NCBI GenBank assembly: GCA_948567375.1
Contig: OX419762.1
Span: 54,975,034 to 55,039,033 of the forward strand
Direction: 5' to 3'
Source: Lunularia cruciata
Lineage: Eukaryota; Streptophyta; Marchantiopsida; Lunulariales; Lunulariaceae
DNA length: 64,000 nucleotides
Made by a program: the position numbers and the translations under genes. Positions within the stretch are counted from its first letter, which is position 1, and every line of letters starts with the position of its first letter. Under the pieces are notes generated by a model. The model was not told the origin of the DNA. It saw only the letters and a list, made by a program, of their open reading frames with translations, and searched no databases. This document shows, in pieces, positions 1 to 9,333 of this stretch.

Positions 1-4
1 TGCC

Positions 5-1430
5 GTGTGTATCAAGCAGATTGCACAAGAACAATCTACAGAGGGCCAAGAGCCTCATCAAGCAATGGTTGATCGGATAGTTAAGGAGTTTGCGGACGTG
101 TTTCCGGATGATCTGCCAAAGGGATTACCCTTCGATCTAGGTACGCCCTTCAAGATCAAGTTATTGCTAGGGAGTACTCCAATGAGTAGACCAATCTATT
201 GGCTCTCACCAAAGGAGTTGGAGGAGTTGCAAACAACACTTACATAGTTGTTGGAAAAGGACTTCATATGACATAGTAAATCTCCTTGGGGAGCACTGGT
301 ACTATTTGTTCCAAAGAAGGATGGAGGACTTTGTTTTTGTATTGATTATTGCGGGCTCAATAAGAAAACTGTGATGAACGCATATCCCTTGCCTTGGATC
401 AATGACTTGCTTGATCAACTAAGTGGAGCATGCTACTTTTCCAAGTTGGATCTTTGTAGCGGCTATTGGCAAAATTCCTATTGATAGAGAGGATGTGCAA
501 AAGATTGCCTTTCGCCAAAGGTATGGGCATTTTGAGTGGACAGTTCTACCTTTCTAACTCACTAATGCTCCAATAGCCATCATGGATCATATGCATCGGG
601 TGTTGGATGGACTAGTGGATCTGTCCATGGTGGTGTTCTTGGATGATATCTTAATCTATAGCAAGACAGAGGTAGAACACGTGAATCATATACGAGAAGT
701 CCTAAGACAATTATGACAATGGAAATTTTAGTGCAAGAAGTCAAAGTGTGCCTTTTGGCAGAAGGAGGTTACCTTCTTGGGTCATAAGATCTCATCAGAG
801 GGAATCAAGATAGAAGAAGAGAAGATCAAGGCCATTACTGATTGGCCTACCCTGTAGGATGCTACAAAAGTATGGGCATTCAATGGATTGGCCAGCTTTT
901 ACTGATGGTTCATCCACTATTATGCTCAGGTGGTTGCACCATTGACTGACCTCTTAGGAAAGAACACGAGTTTCCAGTGGACCACCAAGCATGAAGAAGC
1001 ATTTAAGAAGTTAAAGCATATAGTGTCTTCAAGACCCATCCTTCAACCATATGATCCTCAACTACCTTGTGTGGTTGATTTTGATGCTTCTAACTTTGCA
1101 ATTGGAGAAGTGTTGCAATAGAAATTCCCATATGGACTACATCCTATTGCCTTTGTGTCTCACTAACTAAATACAGCTGAAAAAAATTACTCTGCTCAAG
1201 ATCAGGAACAACTTGCAATGGTATATGCCACCAAGGTATAGAGGCATTATTTCTTAGGGAAACAAGTGATCATGCTAACTGATCACAAGCCATTCCTGCA
1301 GACCCTACACTTGGAGCACATGAAGAGTCAACATCATCAATGGGAAGAGTAAATCCAATTGTTTGACATCAAACTTGAGTACGAACCAGGTTGGTTCTAT
1401 GTCATCCTTGATGCTCTATCATGATGACCT
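5..1430 (+). pseudogene. chromovirus reverse transcriptase and RNase H (broken)
   Basis: The frame from 5 to 246 carries the linker and RT start typical of Ty3 pol (KEFADVFPDDLP; RPIYWLSPKELEEL), ending in a stop. RT blocks follow in shifting frames: PKKDGG near 311, YFSKLDL near 433 and FLDDILIYS near 632-660, in which both catalytic aspartates are still present. RNase H follows from 930 (FKKLKHIVSSRPILQPYDP), with VDFDASNFAIG near 1072 and TDHKP near 1280. The family reaction is reverse transcription of the element RNA in a cytoplasmic particle. Several internal stops (for example 244-246, 715 region, 1120 region) show that the copy is dead. Confidence 0.87.
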
Positions 1431-2532
1431 AATTTGAAGGCTCTTCATCTCATCACGATGGCAATTACAACAGTGTCAATTGACCCCAAGGTCCATAACA
1501 AGTTTTTATCAGCTCTATAACAAGATCCCTTCTTCCAAATGGTACATGGTCATCTGACCGCATGTGAAAAGGAGTACAACACCTTCTCCTTCAAGGAAGG
1601 CCTTCTATTCCATGCAGACTAGATCTATGTTCTAGCCAAAGGTGATCTTCAACTTGTGCGCTTTCAAGAAGCCCATGATTTACCAATAGCTGGTCACATG
1701 GGAGTGGACAACACCTTGGGCACCCTCCAACGCCAATGGTGGTGGCCCAACATGACACGAGATGTTTGGGACTTTGTCAGATTGTGTGAGTGTTGTTAAT
1801 GTAACAAGGCCAGTAACCAAAAGCCGAGTGTACTCCTTCAGCCACTCCCCATTCCAACTACTCATTGGGCACATGTGACCTTAGATCTCATCACCTCCTT
1901 ACCCAAGACACAACAAGGTCACTCAACACAACAATTGTGGTGTTTGTGGATAAGCTTAATAAGGAAATCCATTTGGCACCAACTGTTGATACTGTGGATG
2001 CTCTAACCTTGGTGCAACTCTACTTGATAATGTCTTCAAACATCATGGGATGCCGCATGTACTCATCTCCGACCGTGATCCTCACTTCACCAAAAAGTTT
2101 GGCAAGTACTCTTCTAGCTACTTGGCACCAAGCTTGCTTTGTCCACAACCTATCATCCTCAAACTAATGGACAAACTAAACATGCAAATCGCACCTTGGA
2201 AGATATGCTTTGTGCCTTTGTCAACATTCACTATACCAATTGGGATCAATGTCTTGCAATTGTGGAGTTTGCGTACAATAATTCTAAACATGCAAGCACC
2301 GGATTCTCTCCTTTCTTTCTCAATTTTTGCCAAGATCTGCTTGTCCCAGGTTCTCTTCTTGCTCCTCCTCCGTCTTAACTTCCCCATACTTCAACCTTCT
2401 TGACCACCATCTCCAAATCTCTCTAACAAGCCAAATCTCACCTTCTTGTTGCTCTAAATTGTCAAAAACAATATGCGGACCATCATCTTTGTGATCTCAC
2501 CTTTGAAGTTGGTGATAAAGTTATGTTATCCT
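1431..2532 (+). pseudogene. chromovirus integrase core, first part (broken)
   Basis: Integrase of the same element. The zinc-binding region is visible around 1696-1800 (GHMGVDNTLGTLQRQWWWPN, then a C-x2-C pair). The catalytic core follows: LDLITSLPKTQQG near 1880 holds the first acidic residue, SDRDPHFTKKF near 2068 the second, and RTLEDMLCAFV near 2187 the glutamate. So the DDE residues can still be read, but across at least two frameshifts (about 1920 and 2110). The tail YNNSKHASTGFSPFFLN near 2270-2330 is the usual end of the gypsy core. The frame is then cut at 2532 by X copy A and resumes at 4384. Confidence 0.87.
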
Positions 2533-4378
2533 TGTGACAACCCATCAAATATCACTTTTGCGGTAACCGGGTAAGTAAAGTTTGTTCTCATAGAGATATG
2601 ATTCAGAATTGGTCAAATATGAAGCAAAGTAACAATTCAGTTCTTCTTGGTTTCTTCTTTAATCTCTCAGGTAGAAACTACACCTAGAAGAGAATAATAA
2701 GCTCACAATCTTGACAACTTGTCACAAATACACACACACATAATCACAACATAACAAATTCTATCCAAACAACTCTTGATTGTGATGATTCAGATTCTCC
2801 CAAAAATGGCACTTCACTACAAAGAATGATTTTGCCTCAAAATTGAGTTCCACCCTTCCACTGAAGGCACAACTTCCTCAATTGAAATTGCTTCACATCA
2901 ACTTTGTGCTGCACTCACAAATGCAGAATACTACCAACACTACAATTCCTCTCAGATCTATCAAGGCATTGCTCCGATGCACTTCACTCAGGATCAAACA
3001 CACAAAATGAAGATCAAGGCTGCAGAATCCAACATCCATAGACACACTGACTTGCACTTCAGAATTCTCCACACACTCACAAACACAAACACGGAATTGA
3101 AAATTGGAATAAAGCTCAAGCGACGAGCACTAAAAGCAACACTTTGTTTTATCTATCTTCAGAAATTTGAATACTGAACAACATAGTATTGCAAATGCTC
3201 CCCTTAAATACTAAAGCAAATGGCAGTTCTCTTCCTATTGTATCGCTTCTTAACATCTCTTCCTACCTGCAGATCTAAATTGACAATCCATCTCTTCATA
3301 TCTGCCTCTTCCTATCTCAAAATTGGTACTTACACCGATCTGATGTCTACCTCATCATCGGCTTCCAAACCCAATGATCTTCCTACTACTTCTCCTTCTT
3401 CAGGTCTATCTAATTCTACCAATTCCTTCACTACTTCTACTACTTATACACTAAGGTCTACAATTGTACTAAGGAGTGACTTATCTAACTCTTTATCTCC
3501 TGAACCACTCCTCTCTAATGTGTCAAATAACAAGTCCGATGACACTTGAATTTCTACTTCTACAACATCGGATCTAATTACAATCAATTCCTTTGCTAAT
3601 TCTACTATATCCTCATCACAAATTGTAATTGCATGGGTACACTATCTACGCCTTCAATTTGTAACCTACTTTCCCCGAATCACTCATGTTGCTGACTCGA
3701 AGACCCCTACTGTCTGATCTTGCACTTTGGGTTTATTCACTGCTACTACTTCTCCTTCAATTCTATCCTATCTTCAATCAAAACTGAAATTGAAGTCATG
3801 GGTATCCTTACTCTCTCTAATGCCTTTGGCAAGATTCCCGAAGTCATCTTTGTTGCACTCTGAGGTCCGACTATCTCAGATACAATCATCTTTGTCTTGA
3901 GGCAAAGAAGCTTCTAACCCAAAGTTTTGTAAACCATAAGTCTGAAGTTCAAAGTCCAAAGTCTCAAGTTCAAAGTCCAAAGACATCAACCCGAAGACAC
4001 TAACTTATTATGTACATCTACTCCCAAAACTTTATATACTTGTAACTTCTTCAATAGACCTCCAAACTCTACAATTTTGGTGGCAGTGGAAAGCCCTAAA
4101 CAAGTCGTTTCTAATGAGATATAACACGCTTGATTTGGACTTGTGAACATTGAGATATACCCCCCGCAAGAATCTTGACCTGTAACTTCCATTCCTCCTT
4201 TGGGTCTGCCCTCTTTCAATCCTGGCTGAGTCTGTCTTCATCTAACACAAAGTCGACTTCTTCAGGCTTGATCAAAATACAAATTTCTTCTCATTTCTTC
4301 TCCATTTGGTTTCAATTTGGTTTCAGCAAGGCACTTCTTCTTCAAAACTCATCCAAAATGAAAAATGTGTGTACCACA
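2533..4378 (-). mobile_element. Family X copy A, short form, inserted in chromovirus integrase
   Basis: On the plus strand it starts TGTGACAACCC and ends GTACCACA, so the element reads on the minus strand. It is flanked by a perfect 5-bp duplication ATCCT (2528-2532 and 4379-4383). The second chromovirus copy has the same target uninterrupted near 8455-8480, which confirms the boundaries. Length is 1846 bp. It lacks the central coding part of long X copies; minus-strand remnants of the C-terminal region lie around 3340-3660 and the 3' non-coding region is at 2533-3220. No protein-coding frame is intact. Confidence 0.9.
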
Positions 4379-4383
4379 ATCCT

Positions 4384-4816
4384 CTAGTAATCTAACACTC
4401 CCACTTGATACCCAAGTTTGTAAACTTGCCCCTAATTGGAAAGGACCTTTTTGATGTCACTCAAATTGTCTCTCTTGTTGCTTATCGACTTGTCTTGCCT
4501 TGTCATATGCGCATCCATCCTGTCTTCCATGTTTCCAAGTTGAAACCCTTTGTTCCTAACCCCTCTTCCTTCTCCTCTTGAGTTCAACCTCCTCCTCTCC
4601 CTATCCCTATCAATGATCATGAGGAGTATGAAATTGATTGTATCCTTGCACGTCTCCCTATCCAACAAGGACGCCGCTACCATACGGAGTACAAGGTCCT
4701 TTGGAAAGGGTATCCCCTTCATGATACCACATGGGAACCTCTTTCTCACCTCCAAAACACACAAATAGCCATCCAGGAGTTTGAAGGTTCAATGGCAACG
4801 AGGATGTCACTAACTA
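4384..4816 (+). pseudogene. chromovirus integrase C-terminus with chromodomain
   Basis: Continuation of the integrase after the X insertion. The linker (LAPNWKGPF, then TQIVSLVAYRL) leads into a chromodomain from about 4610: YEIDCILARLPIQQG, then YKVLWKGYPLHDTTWEPLSH. The three aromatic positions expected for a methyl-lysine cage (Y, W, W) are present. In chromoviruses this domain directs integration toward heterochromatin carrying histone methylation. The frame ends just before a purine tract and the 3' LTR, the normal position for the end of pol. Small frameshifts are present around 4450 and 4580. Confidence 0.88.
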
Positions 4817-4830
4817 GCGGTGGGGGAATA
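4817..4830 (+). other. polypurine tract of chromovirus copy 1
   Basis: The purine-rich run GCGGTGGGGGAATA lies immediately before the LTR start TGTAACAATATGG. This is the plus-strand primer position of LTR retrotransposons. The second copy has AGCAGTGGGGGAATA at the same place (8895-8909). Confidence 0.82.
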
Positions 4831-4968
4831 TGTAACAATATGGAGTTTAGCAACATAGTTAGTAAGGCTAATGAAGTAGAGAATAAGCCAAATTAGCCTA
4901 GAATATTCCAAAAGCATCTAGGAAGCTTCTTGGGAAGCTTCTCGACTAGTTTACTTGCGCTCCAAGCA

Positions 4969-4988
4969 AGAAGCTTCTAGAAGCTTCT
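4969..4988 (+). promoter_or_regulatory. four-unit heat-shock element in LTR U3
   Basis: The bases read aGAAg-cTTCt-aGAAg-cTTCt, four contiguous inverted 5-bp units that match the consensus binding site for heat-shock factors. Further two-unit sites (GAAGCTTC) flank it, for instance near 4922, 4934, 5091 and 5103. The array lies about 140 bp upstream of the TATA box. Heat control is inferred from the motif only. Confidence 0.65.
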
Positions 4989-5129
4989 AATTAGCTTAGC
5001 TTGCATGCCAAGTAGGCGGCTTCTAGAAGAAAGCTTCTTGATAAGCTTCCTAGTTAACTTGGCTTGCACTCTAAGAAAGTAGCTCAAGGAAGCTTCTTGA
5101 GAAGCTTCTCAAGGGCCTTGTTTGCTACC

Positions 5130-5137
5130 TATAAATA
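5130..5137 (+). promoter_or_regulatory. TATA box of chromovirus LTR
   Basis: TATAAATA lies just downstream of the GAAGCTTC array. The solo LTR has the same box on the minus strand near 39695-39702. The second LTR has a decayed version (TTAAATA) near 9223. Transcription would start roughly 30 bp downstream. Confidence 0.7.
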
Positions 5138-5241
5138 CCAAAGCCAAAGCTCATGCTAGGTATTCGGAGTTTTCCCTCATTCAAGTATCCCAATGTGAGT
5201 TTCCATTCTCTTATTTCTCTACTCGGATTTGGTCTTTTATA

Positions 5242-5733
5242 GGTATATGCCACCAAGGTATGGAGGCATTATCTCTTGGGGAAACAAGTGATCATGTAAA
5301 TTGATCACAAGCCATTGTTGCAGACCCTACACTTGGAGCATATGAAGAGTAGACATCATTGATAGGAAGAGCAACTCCAATTGTTTGACATCAAACTTGA
5401 GTACAAACCAGGTTGGCTCCATATCATCCTTGATGCTCTATCACGATGACCTGATTTGAAGGCTCTTCCTCTCATCACGACTGCAATTACAACAATGTGA
5501 ATGGACCCCAAAGTCCATAATGAGTTTTGATTAGCTCTACAACAAGATCCCTTCTTCCAAATGGTACATGCTCATCTGACTGCATGCGACAAGGAGTACA
5601 ACACTTCTCCTTCAAGGGAGGCCTCCTATTCCATACAAACCAAATCTATGTTCTAGCAAAAGGTGATCTTCGACTTGTGCGCCATCAAGAAGCCCATGAT
5701 TTACCAATAACTAGTCACATGGGAGTGGATAAC
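5242..5733 (+). pseudogene. chromovirus RNase H tail and integrase start (copy 2)
   Basis: The sequence is collinear with copy 1 positions 1219-1712. It reads VYATKVWRHYLLGKQVIM, DHKPLLQTLHLEHMKS and later DLPITSHMGVDN, the beginning of the integrase zinc-binding region. The TDHKP motif of copy 1 has become IDHKP. At 5733 the frame is cut by X copy B and continues after 7646. Stops are scattered (for example near 5362 and 5530). Confidence 0.83.
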
Positions 5734-7641
5734 TGTGGTACCCACATTTTTCATTTTGGACAAGTTTTGAAGAAGAAGTGCCTTGCTGAAACCAAATTGA
5801 AACCAAAGGGAGAAGAAATGAAGGGAAACTTGTGTTTTGATCAGACCCGAGGAAGTCGACTTCATGTAAGAGGAAGAAAGATTTGGATTGGATCAGACCC
5901 AAAGAAGCTTACTTTGTGTCAGAGGAGGGAAAAACTCGGATCAGGCGCTAAAGGAGGGCAAACCTAAAGGAGGAATGAAGGTTACAAGTCAGGAATACTG
6001 CATGGACCATATCTCAGTGACCACAAGTCCAAATCTAACGTGTTATATCTTGTTAGAAGCATCTTGTTCAGTGCTTTTCATTGCCACCAAAATCACAAAG
6101 TTTAGAGGTCTGTAAAAGAAGTAACAAGCATTTGAAGTTTCGTGAGTAGATGTACTTCGGGTTGAGATTCTTCAAGTCAATGTGACTTTGGACTTCGTAC
6201 TTCGGAATTCGGGTATACATGACTTCGGGTCATGAGACTTCGCCTCAAGAAAAATATGATTCAACTCAAGGAAGTCGGACCTTGGAGTGCAGTGAAAGTG
6301 ACTTTAGGAATCTTGGCACAAGCATTAGAGGAAGTTAGAGTAGGGAAAATAAATTAATTAGAATACACATGACTTCAATTTTAGTTCAGATTGAAGATGG
6401 AATAGAAATTGAAAGAGAAATAACAATAGTGAATGAACCCAAAATGCAGAATCAGACTATAAGTGTCTTCGGGTGAGTTACATGAGTGATTAGGGGAAAG
6501 TGGGTTACAAATTGAAGGTGTAGATAGTGTATTCATGCTTTCAATTACAATTCTTGATGATGACACAATAGAATTAGCAAAGGAATTGATAGAAGTTAAA
6601 CCCGAAGTAAGAGAGATAGGAATGCAGGTGTCTTTGGATTTGACATTTGACACTTTAGAGAACAGTGGGTTGGGAGATAGAGATTTAGAAGGATTACTTG
6701 TGATAGGAATTGTAGATCAGAGTGGAGAATTAGTAGAATTGGTAGAGGAATTAGAAGTTGTGAAACCCGAGGATAGAGAAGTAGGAAGTAAATTTACTTT
6801 GGGTTTGGGTTTGAAAGCCGGGGACAAAGTAGACATCGGATTGGATTAGTAATAGTTTTGAGATTTGAAGAGGCAGATATGAAGAGGTGCATTGTCATTT
6901 TGGATCTGCAGGTTAGAAGAGTTGTTGTAGAACGGTATAGTTGTTAGAACTGTCGATTGCTTCACTATTTAAGAGTGGCATTCGCAGTATTATGTTGTTC
7001 AATGCTCATAATTTTTGAGTTTAGGTAAAGCAAAGTGCTGTGAAGCAGTGCTCGTTGCTTGAGCTTGATTCCAAGTATCAACTTTGCAATTGTGTTTGTG
7101 AGTGTTTGGAGAAATTCAAAGTGCAAGTTGGTGTGCTTGTTGGATGTTGGATTCCACAACCTTGATCTTCATTCTATGTGTTTGATCCTGAGTGAAGTGC
7201 AATCGAAGCAATGCCTTGACAGATCTGAGAGGAATTGTAGTGTTGGTAGTATTTTGCATTTGTGAGTGCAGTGCGAAGTTGATGTGAAGCAATTTAGATT
7301 GAGGAAGTTGTGCCTTCAGTGGAGGGATGGAACATAATTCTAAGGCGAAGTCGTTTTGCAATGAAGTGCCATTTTCAGGAGAGCTTGAATTATCACAATC
7401 AAGATTGTTTGGAAAGAATTGATGGAGTTGTGATTAAGAGTGTGAATTTGTGACAAGACTGCGAGTCAGTGCTTGTTACTTTCTTCTGGGTGTGGTTTCT
7501 ACCTGAGAGACTAAAGAAGAACTCAAGAAGAACTGAAATTGTTACCTTGCTTTGTATTTGACCAATTCTGACTCGTATCTCTGTGGGAACGAACTTTACT
7601 TACCCAATTATTGCAAAAGTGATATTTGCCGGGTTGTCACA
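5734..7641 (+). mobile_element. Family X copy B, short form, inserted in chromovirus integrase
   Basis: It starts TGTGGTACCCACA and ends GGGTTGTCACA, 1908 bp. The target duplication is ATAAC (5729-5733) and ACAAC (7642-7646), one transition apart. Copy 1 of the chromovirus shows the same site empty at 1711-1720. The 5' half is shared with copies A and H and with the fragment at 44324. It retains the last coding part (6535-6849) and the conserved 3' region, with a TATA-like TATTTAA near 6964, about 670 bp before the end. Confidence 0.92.
6535..6849 (+). pseudogene. C-terminal fragment of the family X protein
   Basis: An open stretch of 104 codons that aligns with the end of the long X protein: VREIGMQVSLDL, then a DTLENSGLGDRDLEGL segment, an acidic valine/leucine segment ELVELVEELEVVKPEDREVG and a terminal KVDIGLD. 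The same ending occurs in copies D (13983 region), E (23196-23453), H (53570-53815) and I (58800-59043). Its function is unknown. In this short element it lacks the N-terminal domain and nearly all of the coiled coil, so it is called a remnant rather than a gene. Confidence 0.6.
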
Positions 7642-8894
7642 ACAACACCTTGGGCACCCTCCAACGCCAATGGTGGTGGCCCAACATGACACGAGATGTT
7701 CGGAACTTTGTTTGATTGTGTGAGAGTTGTCAACATAACAAGGCCAATAACCAAAAGCCAAGTGGACTCCTCCAGCCACTTCCCATTCCAACTACTCGTT
7801 GGGTACATGTGAGCTTAGATCTCATCACCTCCTTACCCAAGACACAACAAGGTCACACAACAATTGTGATGTTTGTGGATAAGCTTAGTAAGGAAATCCA
7901 TTTGGCACCAATGGTTGATAATGTAGATGCTCCAACCTTGGCGCAACTCTACTTTGATAATGTCTTCAAACATCATGAGATGCCATGTGTAGTCATCTCC
8001 AACCATGATCCTTGCTTTACCAAAAAGTTTTGGTAAGCACTCTTCTAGCTACTTGGCACCAAGATTGCTTTGTCTACAGCCTATTATCCTCAAACTGATG
8101 GAAAAATTGAACGTGCAAATCACACCTTGAAAGATATGATTTGTGCCTTTGTCAACATTCACCATACCAATTGGGATCAATGTCTTGCAGCTCCGGAGTT
8201 TGCATACAATAATTCTAAATAGGCAAGCATCGGATTCTCTCCTTTCTTTCTCAAATTTGGCCAAGATCTGCTTGTCCCAGATTCTCTTCTTGCTCCTCCT
8301 CTATCTCAAGATCCCCATTCTTCAACCTTCTTGACCACCATCTCTGAATCTCTCTAACAAGCCAAATCTCACCTTCTTGTTGCTCAAAATCATCAAAAAT
8401 AATATGCGTACCATCATCTTTGTGATCTCACCTTTGAAGTTGGTGATAAAGTTATGTTATCTTGTAGTTATCTACCCCTCCCACTTGATACCGTAGTTTG
8501 TAAACTTGCCCTTAATTGGATAGGACGTTTTGATGCCACCCAAACTGTTTCTCTTGTTGCTTATCGACTTGCTTTGCCTCCTCAAATGCGGATCCATCTT
8601 GTCTTTCATGTTTCCAAGTTGAAACCCTTTGTTCATAATCCCTCTTTTTTCTCCTCTTGAGTCCAACGTGTTCCTCCACCAATCCCTACCAATGATCATG
8701 ATGAGTACAAAGTTGATTGTATCCTTGCACGTCGCCACATCCAACAAGAACGCTGCCACCATATGGAGTACAAGGTCCTTTGGAAAGGGTGTCTCCTTCA
8801 TGATGCCACATTGGAACCTCTTTCTCACCTCTTGAATGCACACACGGCCATCCAAGAGTTTGAAGCTTCAATGGCAATGAGGACGTCACCAACT
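7642..8894 (+). pseudogene. chromovirus integrase and chromodomain (copy 2)
   Basis: Integrase resumes after X copy B with TLGTLQRQWWWPNM and reads well through 7716-8036 (CESCQHNKANNQKPSG, SLDLITSLPKTQQG, VMFVDKLSKEIHLAP). The second catalytic motif is SNHDPCF instead of SDRDPHF, so the first aspartate has become asparagine. The core continues around 8095-8240 in another frame. The uninterrupted joint near 8450-8530 covers the site occupied by X copy A in copy 1. The chromodomain follows from about 8705 (YKVLWKGCLLHDATLEPL), in which the second tryptophan of copy 1 has changed to leucine. Confidence 0.85.
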
Positions 8895-8909
8895 AGCAGT
8901 GGGGGAATA
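8895..8909 (+). other. polypurine tract of chromovirus copy 2
   Basis: AGCAGTGGGGGAATA lies directly before the LTR start TGTAATAGTATGG, at the same place as in copy 1. Confidence 0.8.
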
Positions 8910-9333
8910 TGTAATAGTATGGAGTTTAGCAACATAGCTAGTAAGGCTAACAAAAAAGGGAATAAGCCAAATTAGCCTAGAATACTCCAAAAGCATCTAA
9001 GAAGCTTCTTGGGAAGCTTCTCGACTAGTTAACTTGCACCCAAGCAGGTAGCTTCAAGAAGGAAGCTTCTAGAAACTTCTAACTAGCTTAGCTTGTACGC
9101 TACATAGGCGACTTCTAGAAGGAAGCTTCTTGAGAAGCTTCCTCATTAACTTGGCTTGCACTCTAAGAAAGCGGCTCAAGGAAGCTTCTTGAGAAGCTTC
9201 TTAAGGGCTTTGTATGTTACGTTAAATACCAAAGCCAAAGCTCATGCTAGGCATTTGGAGTTTTCACTCATTCAAGTATCTCAATGTGAGTTTATAATCT
9301 TCTATTTCTCTCCTTGGATTCGGTCTTTTAGCA
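8910..9333 (+). repeat. chromovirus 3' LTR (copy 2)
   Basis: The LTR starts TGTAATAGTATGGAG and ends near TTTTAGCA at 9333. It carries the same GAAGCTTC-rich U3 (about 9000-9200) and the same downstream order as the LTRs at 4831 and 39600. The TATA position has decayed to GTTAAATACC near 9223. Unrelated sequence follows, so this is the right edge of the tandem chromovirus pair. Confidence 0.85.
9061..9080 (+). promoter_or_regulatory. four-unit heat-shock element in LTR U3 (copy 2)
   Basis: The bases read gGAAg-cTTCt-aGAAa-cTTCt, four contiguous units with the correct 5-bp phase, at the position equivalent to 4969-4988. Two-unit sites flank it (near 9001, 9014, 9181 and 9193). Confidence 0.62.

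Larger units (their letters stand above)
1..5241 (+). mobile_element. Ty3/gypsy chromovirus, copy 1 (5' end outside window)
   Basis: A decayed chromovirus runs from the window edge to its 3' LTR. In order it shows an RT N-terminal stretch, RT, RNase H, integrase, chromodomain, a polypurine tract and an LTR. It is split at 2533-4378 by family X copy A. Beyond its 3' LTR, at 5242, a second copy of the same family resumes directly in RNase H with no primer site or gag, so the two copies form a tandem joined by a deletion or unequal recombination. Many stops and frameshifts make it non-functional. The chromodomain places it in the chromovirus branch; the sublineage cannot be named from here. Confidence 0.88.
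4831..5241 (+). repeat. chromovirus 3' LTR (copy 1)
   Basis: The LTR starts TGTAACAATATGGAG at 4831 and ends near 5241 (CTTTTATA, a decayed form of the CTTTTACA seen in the solo LTR at 39600). U3 holds many GAAGCTTC units between about 4921 and 5110, followed by a TATA box at 5130. It matches the LTR at 8910-9333 and the solo LTR at 39600-40004. Internal sequence of a second copy begins straight after it. Confidence 0.87.
5242..9333 (+). mobile_element. Ty3/gypsy chromovirus, copy 2 (5' truncated)
   Basis: A second, closely similar chromovirus copy begins abruptly within RNase H at 5242, where the sequence becomes collinear with copy 1 from about 1219. It runs through integrase and chromodomain to its own polypurine tract and LTR. 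X copy B interrupts it at 5734-7641. Missing gag, protease, RT and primer site show that it cannot be autonomous. It provides an uninterrupted control for the X copy A target, and copy 1 does the same for X copy B. Confidence 0.87.

Noticed and set aside
1680-2403. Several medium open frames overlapping on both strands (for example minus 2118-2387)
   Set aside because: They are antisense or shifted shadows of the chromovirus integrase, whose motifs are on the plus strand.
2725-2760. CA-rich microsatellite
   Set aside because: Only a short interrupted CACACA run within the conserved 3' region of X copy A; it is shared in weaker form by other X copies.
3220-3549. Serine/threonine-rich 109-codon plus-strand frame
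   Set aside because: It is the antisense of the acidic C-terminal region of the X protein in copy A; the same pattern recurs at 15055-15533 and 45178-45672 opposite other X copies.
2533-4378. X elements as DNA transposons with short terminal inverted repeats
   Set aside because: The ends are weakly inverted (TGTGGTACCC versus TGTGACAACCC) but start TG, end CA and make 5-bp duplications, and no transposase-like catalytic motif was seen. The LTR-type explanation fits better, though it is not proven.
4921-5110. GAAGCTTC clusters as a CRISPR-like or satellite array
   Set aside because: Spacing is irregular, units are palindromic, and the cluster sits in U3 of an LTR. They fit heat-shock elements better.
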